The notes under the pieces were generated by a model that saw only the letters and a program-made list of their open reading frames with translations, had not been told where the DNA came from and searched no databases. 61,478 bases of DNA from Elusimicrobiales bacterium (GTDB taxonomy: Bacteria > Elusimicrobiota > Elusimicrobia > Elusimicrobiales > Elusimicrobiaceae). The stretch's first letter is position 1. Every line of letters begins with the position of its first letter. Of the stretch, positions 15,886 through 25,296 are shown in pieces. The stretch covers positions 1 through 61,478 of the forward strand of contig JAQTYB010000003.1 of assembly GCA_028688475.1 (NCBI GenBank), written 5' to 3'. Made by a program: the position numbers and the translations under genes.

Positions 15886-17901
15886 ATGAAAAGAACGCTT
15901 TATTTTGTCGCCGCGCTGCTGCTGGCGTCGTCGTCCGCTCTGTTCGCGGCGCAGTCCGGCGCCTTCATCAAACCGGAAACCGCGGCGAAAACCATAGCCG
16001 CGCTCAGGGAGAAATTTCCCGCGCAGTCCGAGCGCATAACGCTGGGCGTCAATCAGGCCGCCCGCGTGTGGACGAAAGACGACGGCTCCGCCGCCGAGTT
16101 CGCGGATTTCTGCTCCGCCAATTTCCTGACGGGCGCGGCTCTCGACACGCTGTTCGATAAAATAGAGGAGCAGTTCGAGTATATAGACGGCCATTTCACC
16201 GCCCTGTACGCGCAAACGCACCGCGCGATGGACGTCAACACCGGCCCGCTGCACCCGGCGGACCGGATTTTCGCCTCCTATTCCCCGGCGGCGCATCTAC
16301 AGGAGGATATGTTTGCCACCAAACTGGCCTTTAGCGTCCTGCTCAATTTTCCGGTGAAAACGCTCAAGCAATGCTCGGAAGAGGGGCCGTCGTGGTCCCG
16401 GCGGCAATGGGCGCAGGCGCGGCTGACAAAGCTGTTCGCCTACCGCGTTCCGGCGGAATTGGAGCAGGAACTGGCCAAATCGCTCGCCGCCGCCGAGGAA
16501 TATATCGGCTCTTACAATATCTACATGGACCATGTCGCCGGAGCCGACGGCAAGCCGGCGTTCGGGCCGGGGCTCATGCTGCAATCCCACTGGGGACTGC
16601 GCGACGAGCTAAAGGGGCTCTATTCCAGCCCGGCGGCCAATCTGGACAGGCAGAAGCTCATCCAAACCATGATGACGCGCATAATCTCCCAGGAGATACC
16701 CGCGCAGGTGGTGAACAGCTCGCAGACACTCTGGAACCCCGTTGACAACACGGCGGACGGCGCGCAGGCCGCGCGGGAACCGGACACCCGGTACAAAATC
16801 TGGCTGCATAATTTCAAAACCTACCAGCTTGAAGCGCCCTATTACCCTAATTACCCGACGCGCCGCGACCGCACCTTCAATCTGGAAAAGGAGATACCCG
16901 AAGCGCAGGCGCAGGCGCTTTTCGAGCAGTTGCTGGATGTGGGCGCCGCCGGAAAGGTCGGCGCGCTTATAAAAAAGCGGCTTGGCCGCGATTTGCTGCC
17001 GTTCGATATCTGGTATGACGGCTTCAAAGCCAGAAGCGAGGTGCCGCAGGAAAAGCTGGACGCGCTCTGCCGCAAAAAATACCCGACGATGCAGGCATTT
17101 CAGGACGGTCTACCGGCGATACTCGAAAAACTCGGCTTCGAGGGCGACAAAGCGGATTTCATCGCCTCCAAAATAGAGGTGCAGGACTGCCGCGGCAGCG
17201 GCCACGCCCAGCAGGCGGACATGCGCGGCGAAAAAGCGCATCTGTGCGTCCGGTTCGGGCGCGATGGGCTGGACTATCATGGCTTCAACACCGCGATGCA
17301 CGAACTGGGACATACCGTGGAGCAGACGTTCTCGCTTTATGAAATGGACCACCATTTCCTGCGCGGCGTGCCCAACAGCGCGTTCAGCGAGGGGTTCGCG
17401 TTCATGTTCCAGGACAGGGATTTGTCCGTCCTCGGCATGGATAACCCGGGCGGAAAAACCGCCGCGCTCAAAACGCTGGACAATTTCTGGGCCGCGCGCG
17501 AAATCGCCGGCGTGGCGCTTGCGGACATGCAGGCCTGGCGCTGGCTTGACGCGCACCCCAACGCGACGCCGCAACAATTGAAGGAAGCCGTGGCCTCCGC
17601 TGCGAAAGACGTCTGGAACAAATATTATGCGCCCGTCTTCGGCGTAAAGGACAGCCCGCTGCTGGCCATTTATTCACATCTGCTGAATTATCCGCTGTAT
17701 GTGCCGAATTACCCGCTGGGGCACATAATAGCGTACCAGCTTGAGGATTATCTCAAACCCCGCGCCCTGCCGGCGGAAATGGAGCGCATGTGCAAAATCG
17801 GCGGCATCATCCCGCAGGAATGGATGAAGCAGGCCGTAGGAACCGGCATCTCCGCCAGGCCGCTGGTCAGCGACGCGCTAGGCGCGGCGGACGGCATTTA
17901 G
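15886..17901 (+). CDS. Secreted zinc metallopeptidase, M3-like
   Basis: 671 residues. The start MKRTLYF at 15886 follows AAGGAG by 8-9 nt and gives a signal peptide ending near LFAA. MHELGH places zinc ligands at His472 and His476 with catalytic Glu473. FSEGF provides the likely third ligand Glu502, a gluzincin arrangement similar to M3 oligopeptidases. The mostly helical N-terminal 450 residues also fit that fold, but the sequence is divergent and I cannot name a subfamily. Probably a periplasmic or extracellular oligopeptidase. Monocistronic, with its own terminator downstream. Confidence 0.78.
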   Translation: MKRTLYFVAALLLASSSALFAAQSGAFIKPETAAKTIAALREKFPAQSERITLGVNQAARVWTKDDGSAAEFADFCSANFLTGAALDTLFDKIEEQFEYIDGHFTALYAQTHRAMDVNTGPLHPADRIFASYSPAAHLQEDMFATKLAFSVLLNFPVKTLKQCSEEGPSWSRRQWAQARLTKLFAYRVPAELEQELAKSLAAAEEYIGSYNIYMDHVAGADGKPAFGPGLMLQSHWGLRDELKGLYSSPAANLDRQKLIQTMMTRIISQEIPAQVVNSSQTLWNPVDNTADGAQAAREPDTRYKIWLHNFKTYQLEAPYYPNYPTRRDRTFNLEKEIPEAQAQALFEQLLDVGAAGKVGALIKKRLGRDLLPFDIWYDGFKARSEVPQEKLDALCRKKYPTMQAFQDGLPAILEKLGFEGDKADFIASKIEVQDCRGSGHAQQADMRGEKAHLCVRFGRDGLDYHGFNTAMHELGHTVEQTFSLYEMDHHFLRGVPNSAFSEGFAFMFQDRDLSVLGMDNPGGKTAALKTLDNFWAAREIAGVALADMQAWRWLDAHPNATPQQLKEAVASAAKDVWNKYYAPVFGVKDSPLLAIYSHLLNYPLYVPNYPLGHIIAYQLEDYLKPRALPAEMERMCKIGGIIPQEWMKQAVGTGISARPLVSDALGAADGI

Positions 17902-17915
17902 CGAAAAGTAAAACG

Positions 17916-17946
17916 CAAAAAGCCCGCCTGTGCGGCGGGCTTTTTG
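17916..17946 (+). terminator. Rho-independent terminator
   Basis: AAAAAGCCCGCC, loop TGTGC, GGCGGGCTTTTTG, starting 15 nt after the peptidase stop. It separates that gene from the pyr leader. Confidence 0.9.
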
Positions 17947-18000
17947 TTTCCCGCCGCAGATTTTGCCATGCCGCCGCAAAATTGCTAGGCTGTCATCAGA

Positions 18001-18091
18001 CGTCCTTTAACTCCGCCCCGCGAGGCCGAAAAGGAGGCTTGATGGCACTTTCCCGCTTTACCCGCGCAGACAGGGGTAAGGCTTTTTTATT
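18001..18091 (+). promoter_or_regulatory. PyrR-binding leader and pyr attenuator
   Basis: CCTTTAA, then CCGCGAGGCC, then GAAAAGG at about 18004-18034 matches the PyrR binding-loop pattern known from Bacillus pyr leaders. It is followed by GCTTTACCC (18055-18063) and GGGTAAGGC (18074-18082), which pair and run into TTTTTT, forming an intrinsic terminator ahead of pyrR. Expected logic: UMP-bound PyrR frees the terminator and lowers operon expression. Confidence 0.82.
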
Positions 18092-18121
18092 CCCCCAAAA
18101 ACAGCGCAGGAGCGCAACGCC

Positions 18122-18661
18122 ATGACAGACAAAAAAACAGTAATCATGGATTCCGCCGCCATGGGCAAAACCCTCTCGCGGCTGGCCCACGAGATTGTCG
18201 AGCGCCGGGGCGACGAGCCGGGCCTCGCCATAGTCGGCATAAAAACGCGTGGCGCATACATAGCGGCCCGCCTGGCGGACAAGGTGAGCGAGCTCGCCGG
18301 CAAAAAAATCGAGCGCGGCTATCTGGGCATCACGCTCTACCGCGACGATTTGAGCCAGCAGTCCGAGCAGCCGCTCATGCACTCCACCGAAGTGGACTTC
18401 GATGTGCAGGGCCGCACGATAATACTCGCCGACGACGTGCTCTACACCGGGCGCACGGTGCGCTGCGCTCTGGACGCGCTCATAGACCTGGGCCGCCCCG
18501 CCCGCATAGAGCTTGCCGTGCTGGTTGACCGCGGCCACCGCGAGCTGCCAATACGCGCCGATTACGCGGGCAAGAACATCCCCACCGCCAAATCGGAACT
18601 GGTTCGCGTGCGCATGAAGGAATGCGACGGCGCCGACGAAGTCGTCGTGGAGAGAAAATAA
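18122..18661 (+). CDS. pyrR: Pyr operon attenuator / uracil phosphoribosyltransferase PyrR
   Basis: 179 residues. IILADDVLYTGRTVRCAL is the PRPP-binding loop as found in PyrR. AIVGIKTRGAYIAARLADKV and ELAVLVDRGHRELPIRADYAGKNIPT are likewise typical. AGGAG about 8-10 nt before ATG. It should bind the leader described just upstream and regulate the whole pyrRBCKDFE operon by transcription attenuation. Confidence 0.95.
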   Translation: MTDKKTVIMDSAAMGKTLSRLAHEIVERRGDEPGLAIVGIKTRGAYIAARLADKVSELAGKKIERGYLGITLYRDDLSQQSEQPLMHSTEVDFDVQGRTIILADDVLYTGRTVRCALDALIDLGRPARIELAVLVDRGHRELPIRADYAGKNIPTAKSELVRVRMKECDGADEVVVERK

Positions 18662-18663
18662 CA

Positions 18664-19596
18664 ATGAACTGGAACCGCAAAGACCTTATCGGCCTCGAAT
18701 ACCTGAGCGCCGCCGAAATAGAGCATATACTGGCTGCCACCGACTCGTTCAAGCAGGTCACCACCCGCTCGATAAAGAAAGTCCCCACGCTGCGCGGCAA
18801 GACGGTGGCGAACCTGTTTTTCGAGCCGTCCACCCGCACCTCGGCCTCGTTCGAGCTGGCGGCAAAGCGCCTTTCCTGCGACGTGCTGACGCTCAATATC
18901 GCCACGTCCAGCGTTAAAAAAGGCGAAACCCTCGTTGACACCGCGCGCAACATCGAAGCCATGGAGGTGGACACGCTCATCGTCCGCCACGGCGCGGCGG
19001 GCGCGCCCGCGATGCTGTCGCGCGCGGTGAAAGCCTGCGTCATAAATGCCGGCGACGGCTGGCACGAGCACCCGACGCAGGGGCTGCTGGACATGTACAC
19101 GCTGCGCTCAAGGCTGGGCGACATCAAAGGCCTCAGGGTCAGCATAATAGGCGACATCGCGCATTCGCGCGTGGCGCGCTCCAACATATGGGGGCTCACG
19201 AAACTGGGGGCGCAGGTAACCGTCTGCGCGCCGCCGGTGCTGCTGCCGGTCGGGATAGAGAAATTCGGCGTGAAGATAACCACGGATTTGGACGAGGCCA
19301 TCGCCGGAGCCGACGCCATAAACGTGCTTAGAATGCAATTCGAGCGCGACTGCGCGCAGGCGTTCCCCTCGCGCACTGAATACTTCCGCAAATACGGCGT
19401 AACGCAGGAACGGCTGCAAAAAGCGAAACATGATATCGTCGTCATGCACCCGGGCCCGATGAACCGCGGCATAGAAATGTCCAGCGAGGTGGCCGACGGA
19501 CCCAACTCGGTCATCCTCGAGCAGGTTACAAACGGCGTCGCGGTCCGCATGGCAGTCATCTACCTGACCGCAACCGCTAAGGAGGCGTCGCTATGA
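18664..19596 (+). CDS. pyrB: Aspartate carbamoyltransferase catalytic chain PyrB
   Basis: Second step of de novo pyrimidine synthesis. FFEPSTRTSASFELAAKRL contains the STRT carbamoyl-phosphate motif; VIRHGAAGAP-like, GDGWHEHPTQGLLDMYT and VMHPGPMNRGIE are family signatures. 310 residues; ATG 18664 begins 3 nt after the pyrR stop, in preference to an upstream in-frame start inside pyrR. No pyrI follows, so it is probably an unregulated trimer or a complex with dihydroorotase. Confidence 0.95.
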   Translation: MNWNRKDLIGLEYLSAAEIEHILAATDSFKQVTTRSIKKVPTLRGKTVANLFFEPSTRTSASFELAAKRLSCDVLTLNIATSSVKKGETLVDTARNIEAMEVDTLIVRHGAAGAPAMLSRAVKACVINAGDGWHEHPTQGLLDMYTLRSRLGDIKGLRVSIIGDIAHSRVARSNIWGLTKLGAQVTVCAPPVLLPVGIEKFGVKITTDLDEAIAGADAINVLRMQFERDCAQAFPSRTEYFRKYGVTQERLQKAKHDIVVMHPGPMNRGIEMSSEVADGPNSVILEQVTNGVAVRMAVIYLTATAKEASL

Positions 19597-20882
19597 AATA
19601 CCTTATAAAGAACGGCCGCTGCATAGACCCGGCGAATAATTTAGACGCCGTGGCGGACCTGCTCCTGTCCGACGGAAAAATAGAAAATATCGGCAAAAAA
19701 ATACCCTCCCCGAAAGGCGCGCAGACGATTGACGCGCAGGGCATGATAGTCGCCCCCGGATTTGTGGACATGCACGTGCATTTGCGCACTCCCGGACGCG
19801 AGGACGTGGAAACGCTGGAAAGCGGCTCGCGCGCCGCGCTCAAAGGCGGCTATACCAGCGTGCTGATGATGCCCAACACCGACCCCGCCGTTGACACGCC
19901 GGAAATGGCGCGCGGGCTAAAGGAGCAGGCGCATAAGGAATCGGTGGTGCACGCCTATGTTTCCGGCGCGGTCACAAAGGGAAGGCAGGGGGCGCAGCTC
20001 ACGGATATCGCCGGACTCAAGGCGGCTGGCGCGCTGGCCGTCACCGACGACGGCTGTTGCGTCGCCGACGACGGGATTTTCAGGAAGGCGCTGCGCGAAT
20101 CGGCGCGGGCGGGGCTGCTGCTGATAGACCATTGCGAGGACTCCAAAATTTCCGGCAAGGGCGTGATGAACGAAAGCTTCATGTCCACCAAGCTCGGCAT
20201 GCGCGGGATGCCGCGCCAGGCGGAATACGAAATGGTCCGCCGCGACATCGAGTACGCGCGCGGGCTCGACGCGCTGGTGCATATCGCGCACGTCTCCTGC
20301 AAGGAATCGTGCGACCTCATCCGCAAAGCCAAAAAGGCCGGCGTGCGCGTCACCGCCGAGGCCGCGCCGCACCATTTCACGCTCACCGACGAAGCCTGCG
20401 CCAATTACGACACCCGCACCAAGATGAACCCGCCGCTGCGCGCCGATTACGACGTGAAGGCCATAAAGGAGGCGCTGGCCGACGGCACGCTCGACGCCAT
20501 CGCCACCGACCATGCCCCGCACGGACTGCACGACAAGTATGTGGAATTCGACGCCGCCTCATTCGGCGTAATCGGGCTGGAAACGGCGCTGAGCATCTCG
20601 GTGATGGAACTTGTAAACAAAGGCGTGCTGGACTGGCCACGGCTTATAGAGCTGTTGTCCTCCGCGCCCGCCAAAATACTCGGCATTCCCGCCGGCACGC
20701 TCTCGAAAGGCGCACCCGCCGACGTTACGGTGCTGGACCCGAAGGCGGAGTTGCTGTATACGGCGGAGGAGGTAGCCTCGCGCAGCAAGAACTCGCCGTT
20801 CATAGACTGGAAGCTGACCGGGCTGGCGATGGAAGTTTTCGTTTCCGGCAAGCGCCTCGTCAGCGGCGGGCAACTGGTCTGA
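19593..20882 (+). CDS. pyrC: Dihydroorotase PyrC (class I)
   Basis: 429 residues, amidohydrolase fold. GFVDMHVHLRTPGRED supplies the HxH metal ligands; IDHCED, HIAHVSC and ATDHAPHG supply further ligand His and the catalytic Asp. The long form with the 20-residue N-terminal strand region is class I. ATGA overlap with pyrB. A PyrB-PyrC complex is plausible because such complexes are known for class I enzymes. Confidence 0.95.
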   Translation: MKYLIKNGRCIDPANNLDAVADLLLSDGKIENIGKKIPSPKGAQTIDAQGMIVAPGFVDMHVHLRTPGREDVETLESGSRAALKGGYTSVLMMPNTDPAVDTPEMARGLKEQAHKESVVHAYVSGAVTKGRQGAQLTDIAGLKAAGALAVTDDGCCVADDGIFRKALRESARAGLLLIDHCEDSKISGKGVMNESFMSTKLGMRGMPRQAEYEMVRRDIEYARGLDALVHIAHVSCKESCDLIRKAKKAGVRVTAEAAPHHFTLTDEACANYDTRTKMNPPLRADYDVKAIKEALADGTLDAIATDHAPHGLHDKYVEFDAASFGVIGLETALSISVMELVNKGVLDWPRLIELLSSAPAKILGIPAGTLSKGAPADVTVLDPKAELLYTAEEVASRSKNSPFIDWKLTGLAMEVFVSGKRLVSGGQLV

Positions 20883-20884
20883 CC

Positions 20885-21655
20885 ATGCGAAACTGGAACT
20901 GCAGGCTCCTCTCAAACCGCAAAATCGCCGACGGGGTCTGGCTGGCGGCATTCGACGCGCCCAAAATAGCCGCCGCCGCTAAACCGGGCCAGTTCGTGCA
21001 TGTGCGCGTGCCCGGCGGCGAGCATATATTGCGCAGGCCGTTTAGCATCCATCGCGTGGACGGCAATACCATAAAGGTGCTCTACCGCGTTGTCGGCGCG
21101 GCGACATTCGCCCTGTCCGCGCTTAAAGCGGGAACGATGCTCGACATTCTGGGGCCGCTCGGCCACGGTTTTCCCGCGATAAACTCCGGCAGGGTGATTC
21201 TGCTCGCCGGCGGGATGGGCGTCGCGCCGCTGGTTTTTCTGGCGCAAAAGCTGGGCAAAAAACGCGGGTTGACCGTCATACTCGGCGCGAAATCCTCGTC
21301 GGGGGTTTTATGCGCCGCCGCGTTCAGGGAGACGGGGGCCAGAGTGATTGCCTGCACCGAGGACGGCTCAAAAGGCAAACAGTGTCTTGCAACCGTCCTG
21401 CTGGAAAACGAGCTGGCGCAAGCCGGCGGCAAGACGACCGTCTGCGCCTGCGGGCCGAACCTGATGCTAAAGCGCGCGGCGGCGGTATGCGCTCAATTCA
21501 AAACGCCGTGCTATGTTTCGCTGGAGGAACGCATGGCCTGCGGCATCGGCGTGTGCCTGTGCTGTCCTGTGCCGACTGTCGCGGGCTACAAAAGCGCCTG
21601 CAAGGACGGGCCGGTGTTCAACGCGCTGGAGGTGGCATGGTCCAACTTGAAATAA
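20885..21655 (+). CDS. pyrK: Dihydroorotate dehydrogenase electron-transfer subunit PyrK
   Basis: 256 residues. LRRPFSIHRVD is the FAD-binding RxFS region and LLAGGMGVAPLVFLA the NAD-binding segment. The C-terminal Cys cluster (MACGIGVCLCC then CKDGPVF) binds [2Fe-2S]. ATG 20885 starts 2 nt after the pyrC stop and overlaps pyrD by 19 bp. Together with PyrD it forms the NAD-dependent class 1B dehydrogenase. Confidence 0.94.
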   Translation: MRNWNCRLLSNRKIADGVWLAAFDAPKIAAAAKPGQFVHVRVPGGEHILRRPFSIHRVDGNTIKVLYRVVGAATFALSALKAGTMLDILGPLGHGFPAINSGRVILLAGGMGVAPLVFLAQKLGKKRGLTVILGAKSSSGVLCAAAFRETGARVIACTEDGSKGKQCLATVLLENELAQAGGKTTVCACGPNLMLKRAAAVCAQFKTPCYVSLEERMACGIGVCLCCPVPTVAGYKSACKDGPVFNALEVAWSNLK

Positions 21656-22554
21656 GCATTGGCGGGCTGCGCCTCAAAAATCCGGTGATGACCGCGTCGG
21701 GCACCTTCGGCCACGGGACGGAATTCGCGGAATTGTACGATATAAACCGGCTGGGCGCGGTGGTCACTAAAACTATAACCCCGCTGCCGCGCGCGGGCAA
21801 CCCGCCGCCGCGCATGGCGGAAACTCCGTCGGGGATGCTTAACGCGGTGGGACTGCAAAACGGCGGGCTGGAGGAGTTCCTCAAAAACAAAGCGCCTTTT
21901 TTGCGCAGGCTCAAAACCGCCGTCGTGGTCAGCATCTCGGCGGGCGGCCCGGCGGAATTCGCCGACATGGCGCTGGCTGTCGAAACCAGCGGCTGCGCCG
22001 ACGCGCTGGAGCTGAACCTGTCCTGCCCCAACGTGCTGCACGGCGCGGTTAAGAACATGATTTCGCAGGATTGCGGCGCGATAGAGGCTGTCGTCTCAGC
22101 CGTCAGGAAAAAGTGCGGGCTGGCGGCGATAGCGAAGCTCTCGCCCAACGTGACCGACATAACCAAAACCGCGCTGGCCGCGCAAAACGCCGGCGCGGAC
22201 GCTGTGTGCCTCATCAACACGCTGCCCGCCATGTCGGTGGACTTGAAGACGCGCAAGCCGCGCCTTGCCAACATCACCGGCGGACTTAGCGGCCCGGCGA
22301 TAAAACCCGTCGCGCTCAAACTGGTATGGGACGCGGTCCGCGCGCTTGATATCCCGGTAATAGCCTGCGGCGGCATAACCACGGCGGAGGACGCGCTGGA
22401 ATTCATCCTCTGCGGCGCCACGGCGGTGGAAGTCGGCACCGCGAACCTGACAAACCCGTTCGCCGCGCCGGAAATACTTTCCGGCATGGAGAGATGGCTG
22501 CGCGAAAACAAAATCGCCTCACTCGACGAATTAAGGGGGAAACTTATCGCATGA
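21637..22554 (+). CDS. pyrD: Dihydroorotate dehydrogenase class 1B catalytic subunit PyrD
   Basis: 305 residues. The start is NPVMTASGTFGHG. NAVGLQNGG, LELNLSCPNV, KLSPNVTDI, GGLSGPAIKPVAL, IACGGI and the C-terminal EVGTANLTNP are FMN/orotate-site signatures of the 1B type. The active-site base is in the SCPN loop. Pairs with the adjacent PyrK. The stop overlaps the pyrF ATG by 4 nt. Confidence 0.95.
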   Translation: MVQLEISIGGLRLKNPVMTASGTFGHGTEFAELYDINRLGAVVTKTITPLPRAGNPPPRMAETPSGMLNAVGLQNGGLEEFLKNKAPFLRRLKTAVVVSISAGGPAEFADMALAVETSGCADALELNLSCPNVLHGAVKNMISQDCGAIEAVVSAVRKKCGLAAIAKLSPNVTDITKTALAAQNAGADAVCLINTLPAMSVDLKTRKPRLANITGGLSGPAIKPVALKLVWDAVRALDIPVIACGGITTAEDALEFILCGATAVEVGTANLTNPFAAPEILSGMERWLRENKIASLDELRGKLIA

Positions 22555-23261
22555 AACCGGAAGAAAGGCTGATAGTCGCGCTGGATTATGAAACCGAAAC
22601 TCCCGCGCTTGAACTGACGCGCAGACTGGAAGGCCGCGTGAAAATATTCAAAATCGGCAGCCAGTTGTTCACTGCCTGCGGCCCGTCGGTCGTGGAAAAA
22701 GTCCGCAGGACCGGCGCGGAGGTTTTTCTGGACATGAAGTTCCACGATATCCCAAACACGGTGGCAGGCGCGGCGGTGTCGGCGGCGAACCTCGGCGTTT
22801 TTATGATGACGATGCACGCCTCCGGCGGGCCGGAAATGCTGCGTAAGGTGCGCGAAGCGGTGGGGAAAACTTCCGGCAGGCGGCCCCTCCTGCTGGCGAT
22901 AACCGTGCTGACCAGCATGAACGCGGAACTGCTTGCGGCTGTGGGTTTTAAGAATGATGTGAAAACCACGGTGTTAAGCCTCGCCGCGCTGGCGAAAGAA
23001 AACGGCATGGACGGCGTTGTTTCCTCGCCGGAGGAAACAGCTTTGCTGCGCGCCGGACTTGGCCCGCAATTTAAGCTTGTCACGCCGGGGATACGCCCGC
23101 AGGGCAGCGCGTCCGGCGACCAGAAGCGCATTGCCGCGCCCGCTTCCGCCATTGCCGCAGGAGCGGATTATCTGGTGGTGGGCAGGCCGATTACCGCCGC
23201 GCCGGACCCGGTCGCGGCTTGCGAAGCTATACTTGCTGAAATCAAGGAGGCGGTAAAATGA
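22551..23261 (+). CDS. pyrF: Orotidine 5'-phosphate decarboxylase PyrF
   Basis: 236 residues. LIVALDYET, FKIGSQLF, FLDMKFHDIPNTV (the Asp-Lys-Asp catalytic array) and TPGIRPQGSASGDQKR are diagnostic of group I enzymes. VVGRPITAAPDP closes the phosphate-binding site. ATG 22551 overlaps the pyrD stop. Final step to UMP. Confidence 0.95.
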   Translation: MKPEERLIVALDYETETPALELTRRLEGRVKIFKIGSQLFTACGPSVVEKVRRTGAEVFLDMKFHDIPNTVAGAAVSAANLGVFMMTMHASGGPEMLRKVREAVGKTSGRRPLLLAITVLTSMNAELLAAVGFKNDVKTTVLSLAALAKENGMDGVVSSPEETALLRAGLGPQFKLVTPGIRPQGSASGDQKRIAAPASAIAAGADYLVVGRPITAAPDPVAACEAILAEIKEAVK

Positions 23262-23839
23262 ACCAACAGGAAGCATTGAAAATATTCACCGACAATAGCG
23301 CGATTCTCAACGGGCATTTTCTGCTTTCCAGCGGACTGCACAGCGACAGGTACATGCAATGCGCGCTGGTGCTGCAAAACCCCGCCGCCGCCGCTCAGCT
23401 TTGCAAGGAACTGGCGGCGCGGTTCAAGGACGACAAGATAGATTTCGTAATCGGCCCCGCGCTGGGCGGCATTCTGGTTTCCTACGAGATGGCGCGCCAT
23501 CTTGGCGTGCGCTCGCTGTTTGCCGAACGCGAAAACGGCGTGATGAGCTTAAGGCGCGGATTTTCGATAAGGCCGGGCGAGCGCTGCGTTATCACCGAGG
23601 ACGTCATCACCACCGGCAAGTCCACCAACGAAGTTTTGCAGGTGGTCAAAGACTGCGGCGGCGTTTTCGCCGGCGCGGCCTCGCTGGTGGACCGTTCCGG
23701 CGGAAAAACCAATTTCGGCGTGAAATTCGAGAGCGCGCTGAAAGTGGAAATCCAGACGTGGAAAGCCGAGGAATGCCCGCTGTGCAAAAAAGGCCTCCCG
23801 CTGGTAAAACCGGGGTCCAGAACGAAGCCGAAAGTCTAA
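23258..23839 (+). CDS. pyrE: Orotate phosphoribosyltransferase PyrE
   Basis: 193 residues. HFLLSSGLHSDRY, FVIGPALGGIL, RCVITEDVITTGKSTNEVL (PRPP loop) and the C-terminal CPLCKKG fit the short PyrE form. ATGA overlap with pyrF. It ends the operon; the last 4 bp overlap the convergent purB gene. Confidence 0.95.
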   Translation: MNQQEALKIFTDNSAILNGHFLLSSGLHSDRYMQCALVLQNPAAAAQLCKELAARFKDDKIDFVIGPALGGILVSYEMARHLGVRSLFAERENGVMSLRRGFSIRPGERCVITEDVITTGKSTNEVLQVVKDCGGVFAGAASLVDRSGGKTNFGVKFESALKVEIQTWKAEECPLCKKGLPLVKPGSRTKPKV

Positions 23840-25227
23840 ATTTTAAGCCGCGCGATTTTGGCGGCGAGGCCGGTGTTGGTTTCAGGGCGGAGCGATTTCA
23901 GCTCCGCCTTTGTTTTTGGCGCAACGTCCAGCCCGTCCACGAAAACCGCGAATCCGGCGAGGGAAAGCTTTTTGCCGCGCGTCAGCGCTTTCATTTTTTC
24001 GTAGCCGCCGGTTACGCCTTCGCGGCGCAGTATGGTTTGCGCGCCCTCGGCGATAACCTCCGGCGAAGCGCGCAGCATCTCCAGCGCGGCGGCGGCGTTC
24101 ACCCGGATTTTTGAAAGCCCGCGCAATAACGCCTTGCAGGCGATGAGATTATAGGCGAACGCGGAGCCGGCGCTGCGCAGCGTTGTGGAGTCCGACAAAT
24201 CGCGCTGAAGGCGCGACACCGGCAGCTTCGCCGAGAAGAACGTGAACAGCGCGTTGGCCGCGCCAAAATTTCCCTCCGCGTTTTCAAAATCAATCGGGTT
24301 CACCTTCTGCGGCATGGTGGATGAGCCTATTTCGCCGGCTACGGTGTTCTGGATAATCAGCCCGTCGCTGATATAGCGCCACATATCCTGCGAGAAATCA
24401 ACCAGTACCATGTCCGCGCGGCGCAGGCAGTCGAAAATTTCGACGAGGCCGTCGTGCGGCTCGATTTGAGTGGTGAAGATGTTGGCTTCCAGTTTTATTT
24501 TGCGGCCCGCGTTCAACTGCGCGATAAATTTGCGCGTGAAAGCCAGCCAGTCCGTTTGCGGCAGCGCGGCGTGATGAGCGTTATAGTTGCCGACCGCGCC
24601 GTTTAATTTGGCGGGGAGGGACATGGCCTTCAATTGCCGGATTTGGCGTTCGAGGCGGGCGGAAAAAACCTTGAACTCCTTGCCGAACGTCGTCGGCACG
24701 GCGGGCTGGCCGTGGGTGCGGGCAAGCAGCGGGTCCGCCGCGTGGGCGAGGGCCAGTTTTTCGATTTGCGCGCGGAGATTTTCCAGCGCGGGTATTATCT
24801 CGAAAGCCAGCGCGTCGCCTACCATCAGCGCATAAGAAAGATTGTTCGTGTCCTCGGATGTAAGCGCGAAATGAGTCCATTCGGCGATATGCGAAAGTCC
24901 GGCGGCCTTGAGTTTAAGCCGGATGAAATACTCTACGGCTTTAACGTCGTGATTCGTGGCGGGAATACCGGCATGGCCCTGCGTTTCTATTTTTTTGACA
25001 AGCGCGGCGTCCGCGTCGGAAACTTCGGCTATCGCCAGCAGCTTAGCTTTTTGCACGGCGGAGAGCGGTTTCAGCGCGCCTTTGACGCCACTAAGGGCAA
25101 TCAGGTATTCGACTTCAACTTTAACGCGATACTTAATCAGCGCCTTTTCGCTAAACCGCGCCGCCAGCGGCTCCGCGCTGTTGCGGTAACGCCCGTCTAT
25201 CGGACTAATGCAGTCTATAAGCTCCAT
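23836..25227 (-). CDS. purB: Adenylosuccinate lyase PurB
   Basis: 463 residues. The N-terminal ISPIDGRYRNSAEPL and the signature GSSTMPQKVNPIDFENAEGN (fumarase/aspartase superfamily, with catalytic Ser in the flexible loop) match the E. coli-like PurB type. LARTHGQPAVPTTFGKE contains the general-acid His region. Catalyses two steps of purine synthesis: SAICAR to AICAR and adenylosuccinate to AMP. Stands alone on the minus strand, convergent with the pyr operon. Confidence 0.95.
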   Translation of the reverse strand: MELIDCISPIDGRYRNSAEPLAARFSEKALIKYRVKVEVEYLIALSGVKGALKPLSAVQKAKLLAIAEVSDADAALVKKIETQGHAGIPATNHDVKAVEYFIRLKLKAAGLSHIAEWTHFALTSEDTNNLSYALMVGDALAFEIIPALENLRAQIEKLALAHAADPLLARTHGQPAVPTTFGKEFKVFSARLERQIRQLKAMSLPAKLNGAVGNYNAHHAALPQTDWLAFTRKFIAQLNAGRKIKLEANIFTTQIEPHDGLVEIFDCLRRADMVLVDFSQDMWRYISDGLIIQNTVAGEIGSSTMPQKVNPIDFENAEGNFGAANALFTFFSAKLPVSRLQRDLSDSTTLRSAGSAFAYNLIACKALLRGLSKIRVNAAAALEMLRASPEVIAEGAQTILRREGVTGGYEKMKALTRGKKLSLAGFAVFVDGLDVAPKTKAELKSLRPETNTGLAAKIARLKI

Positions 25228-25296
25228 ATCCCCGCCTCCCGGCAGATTTTGCCCCTAAAGCAAAGCTAAACAAAAAACTCTAAGTAAGGTCAAAAG

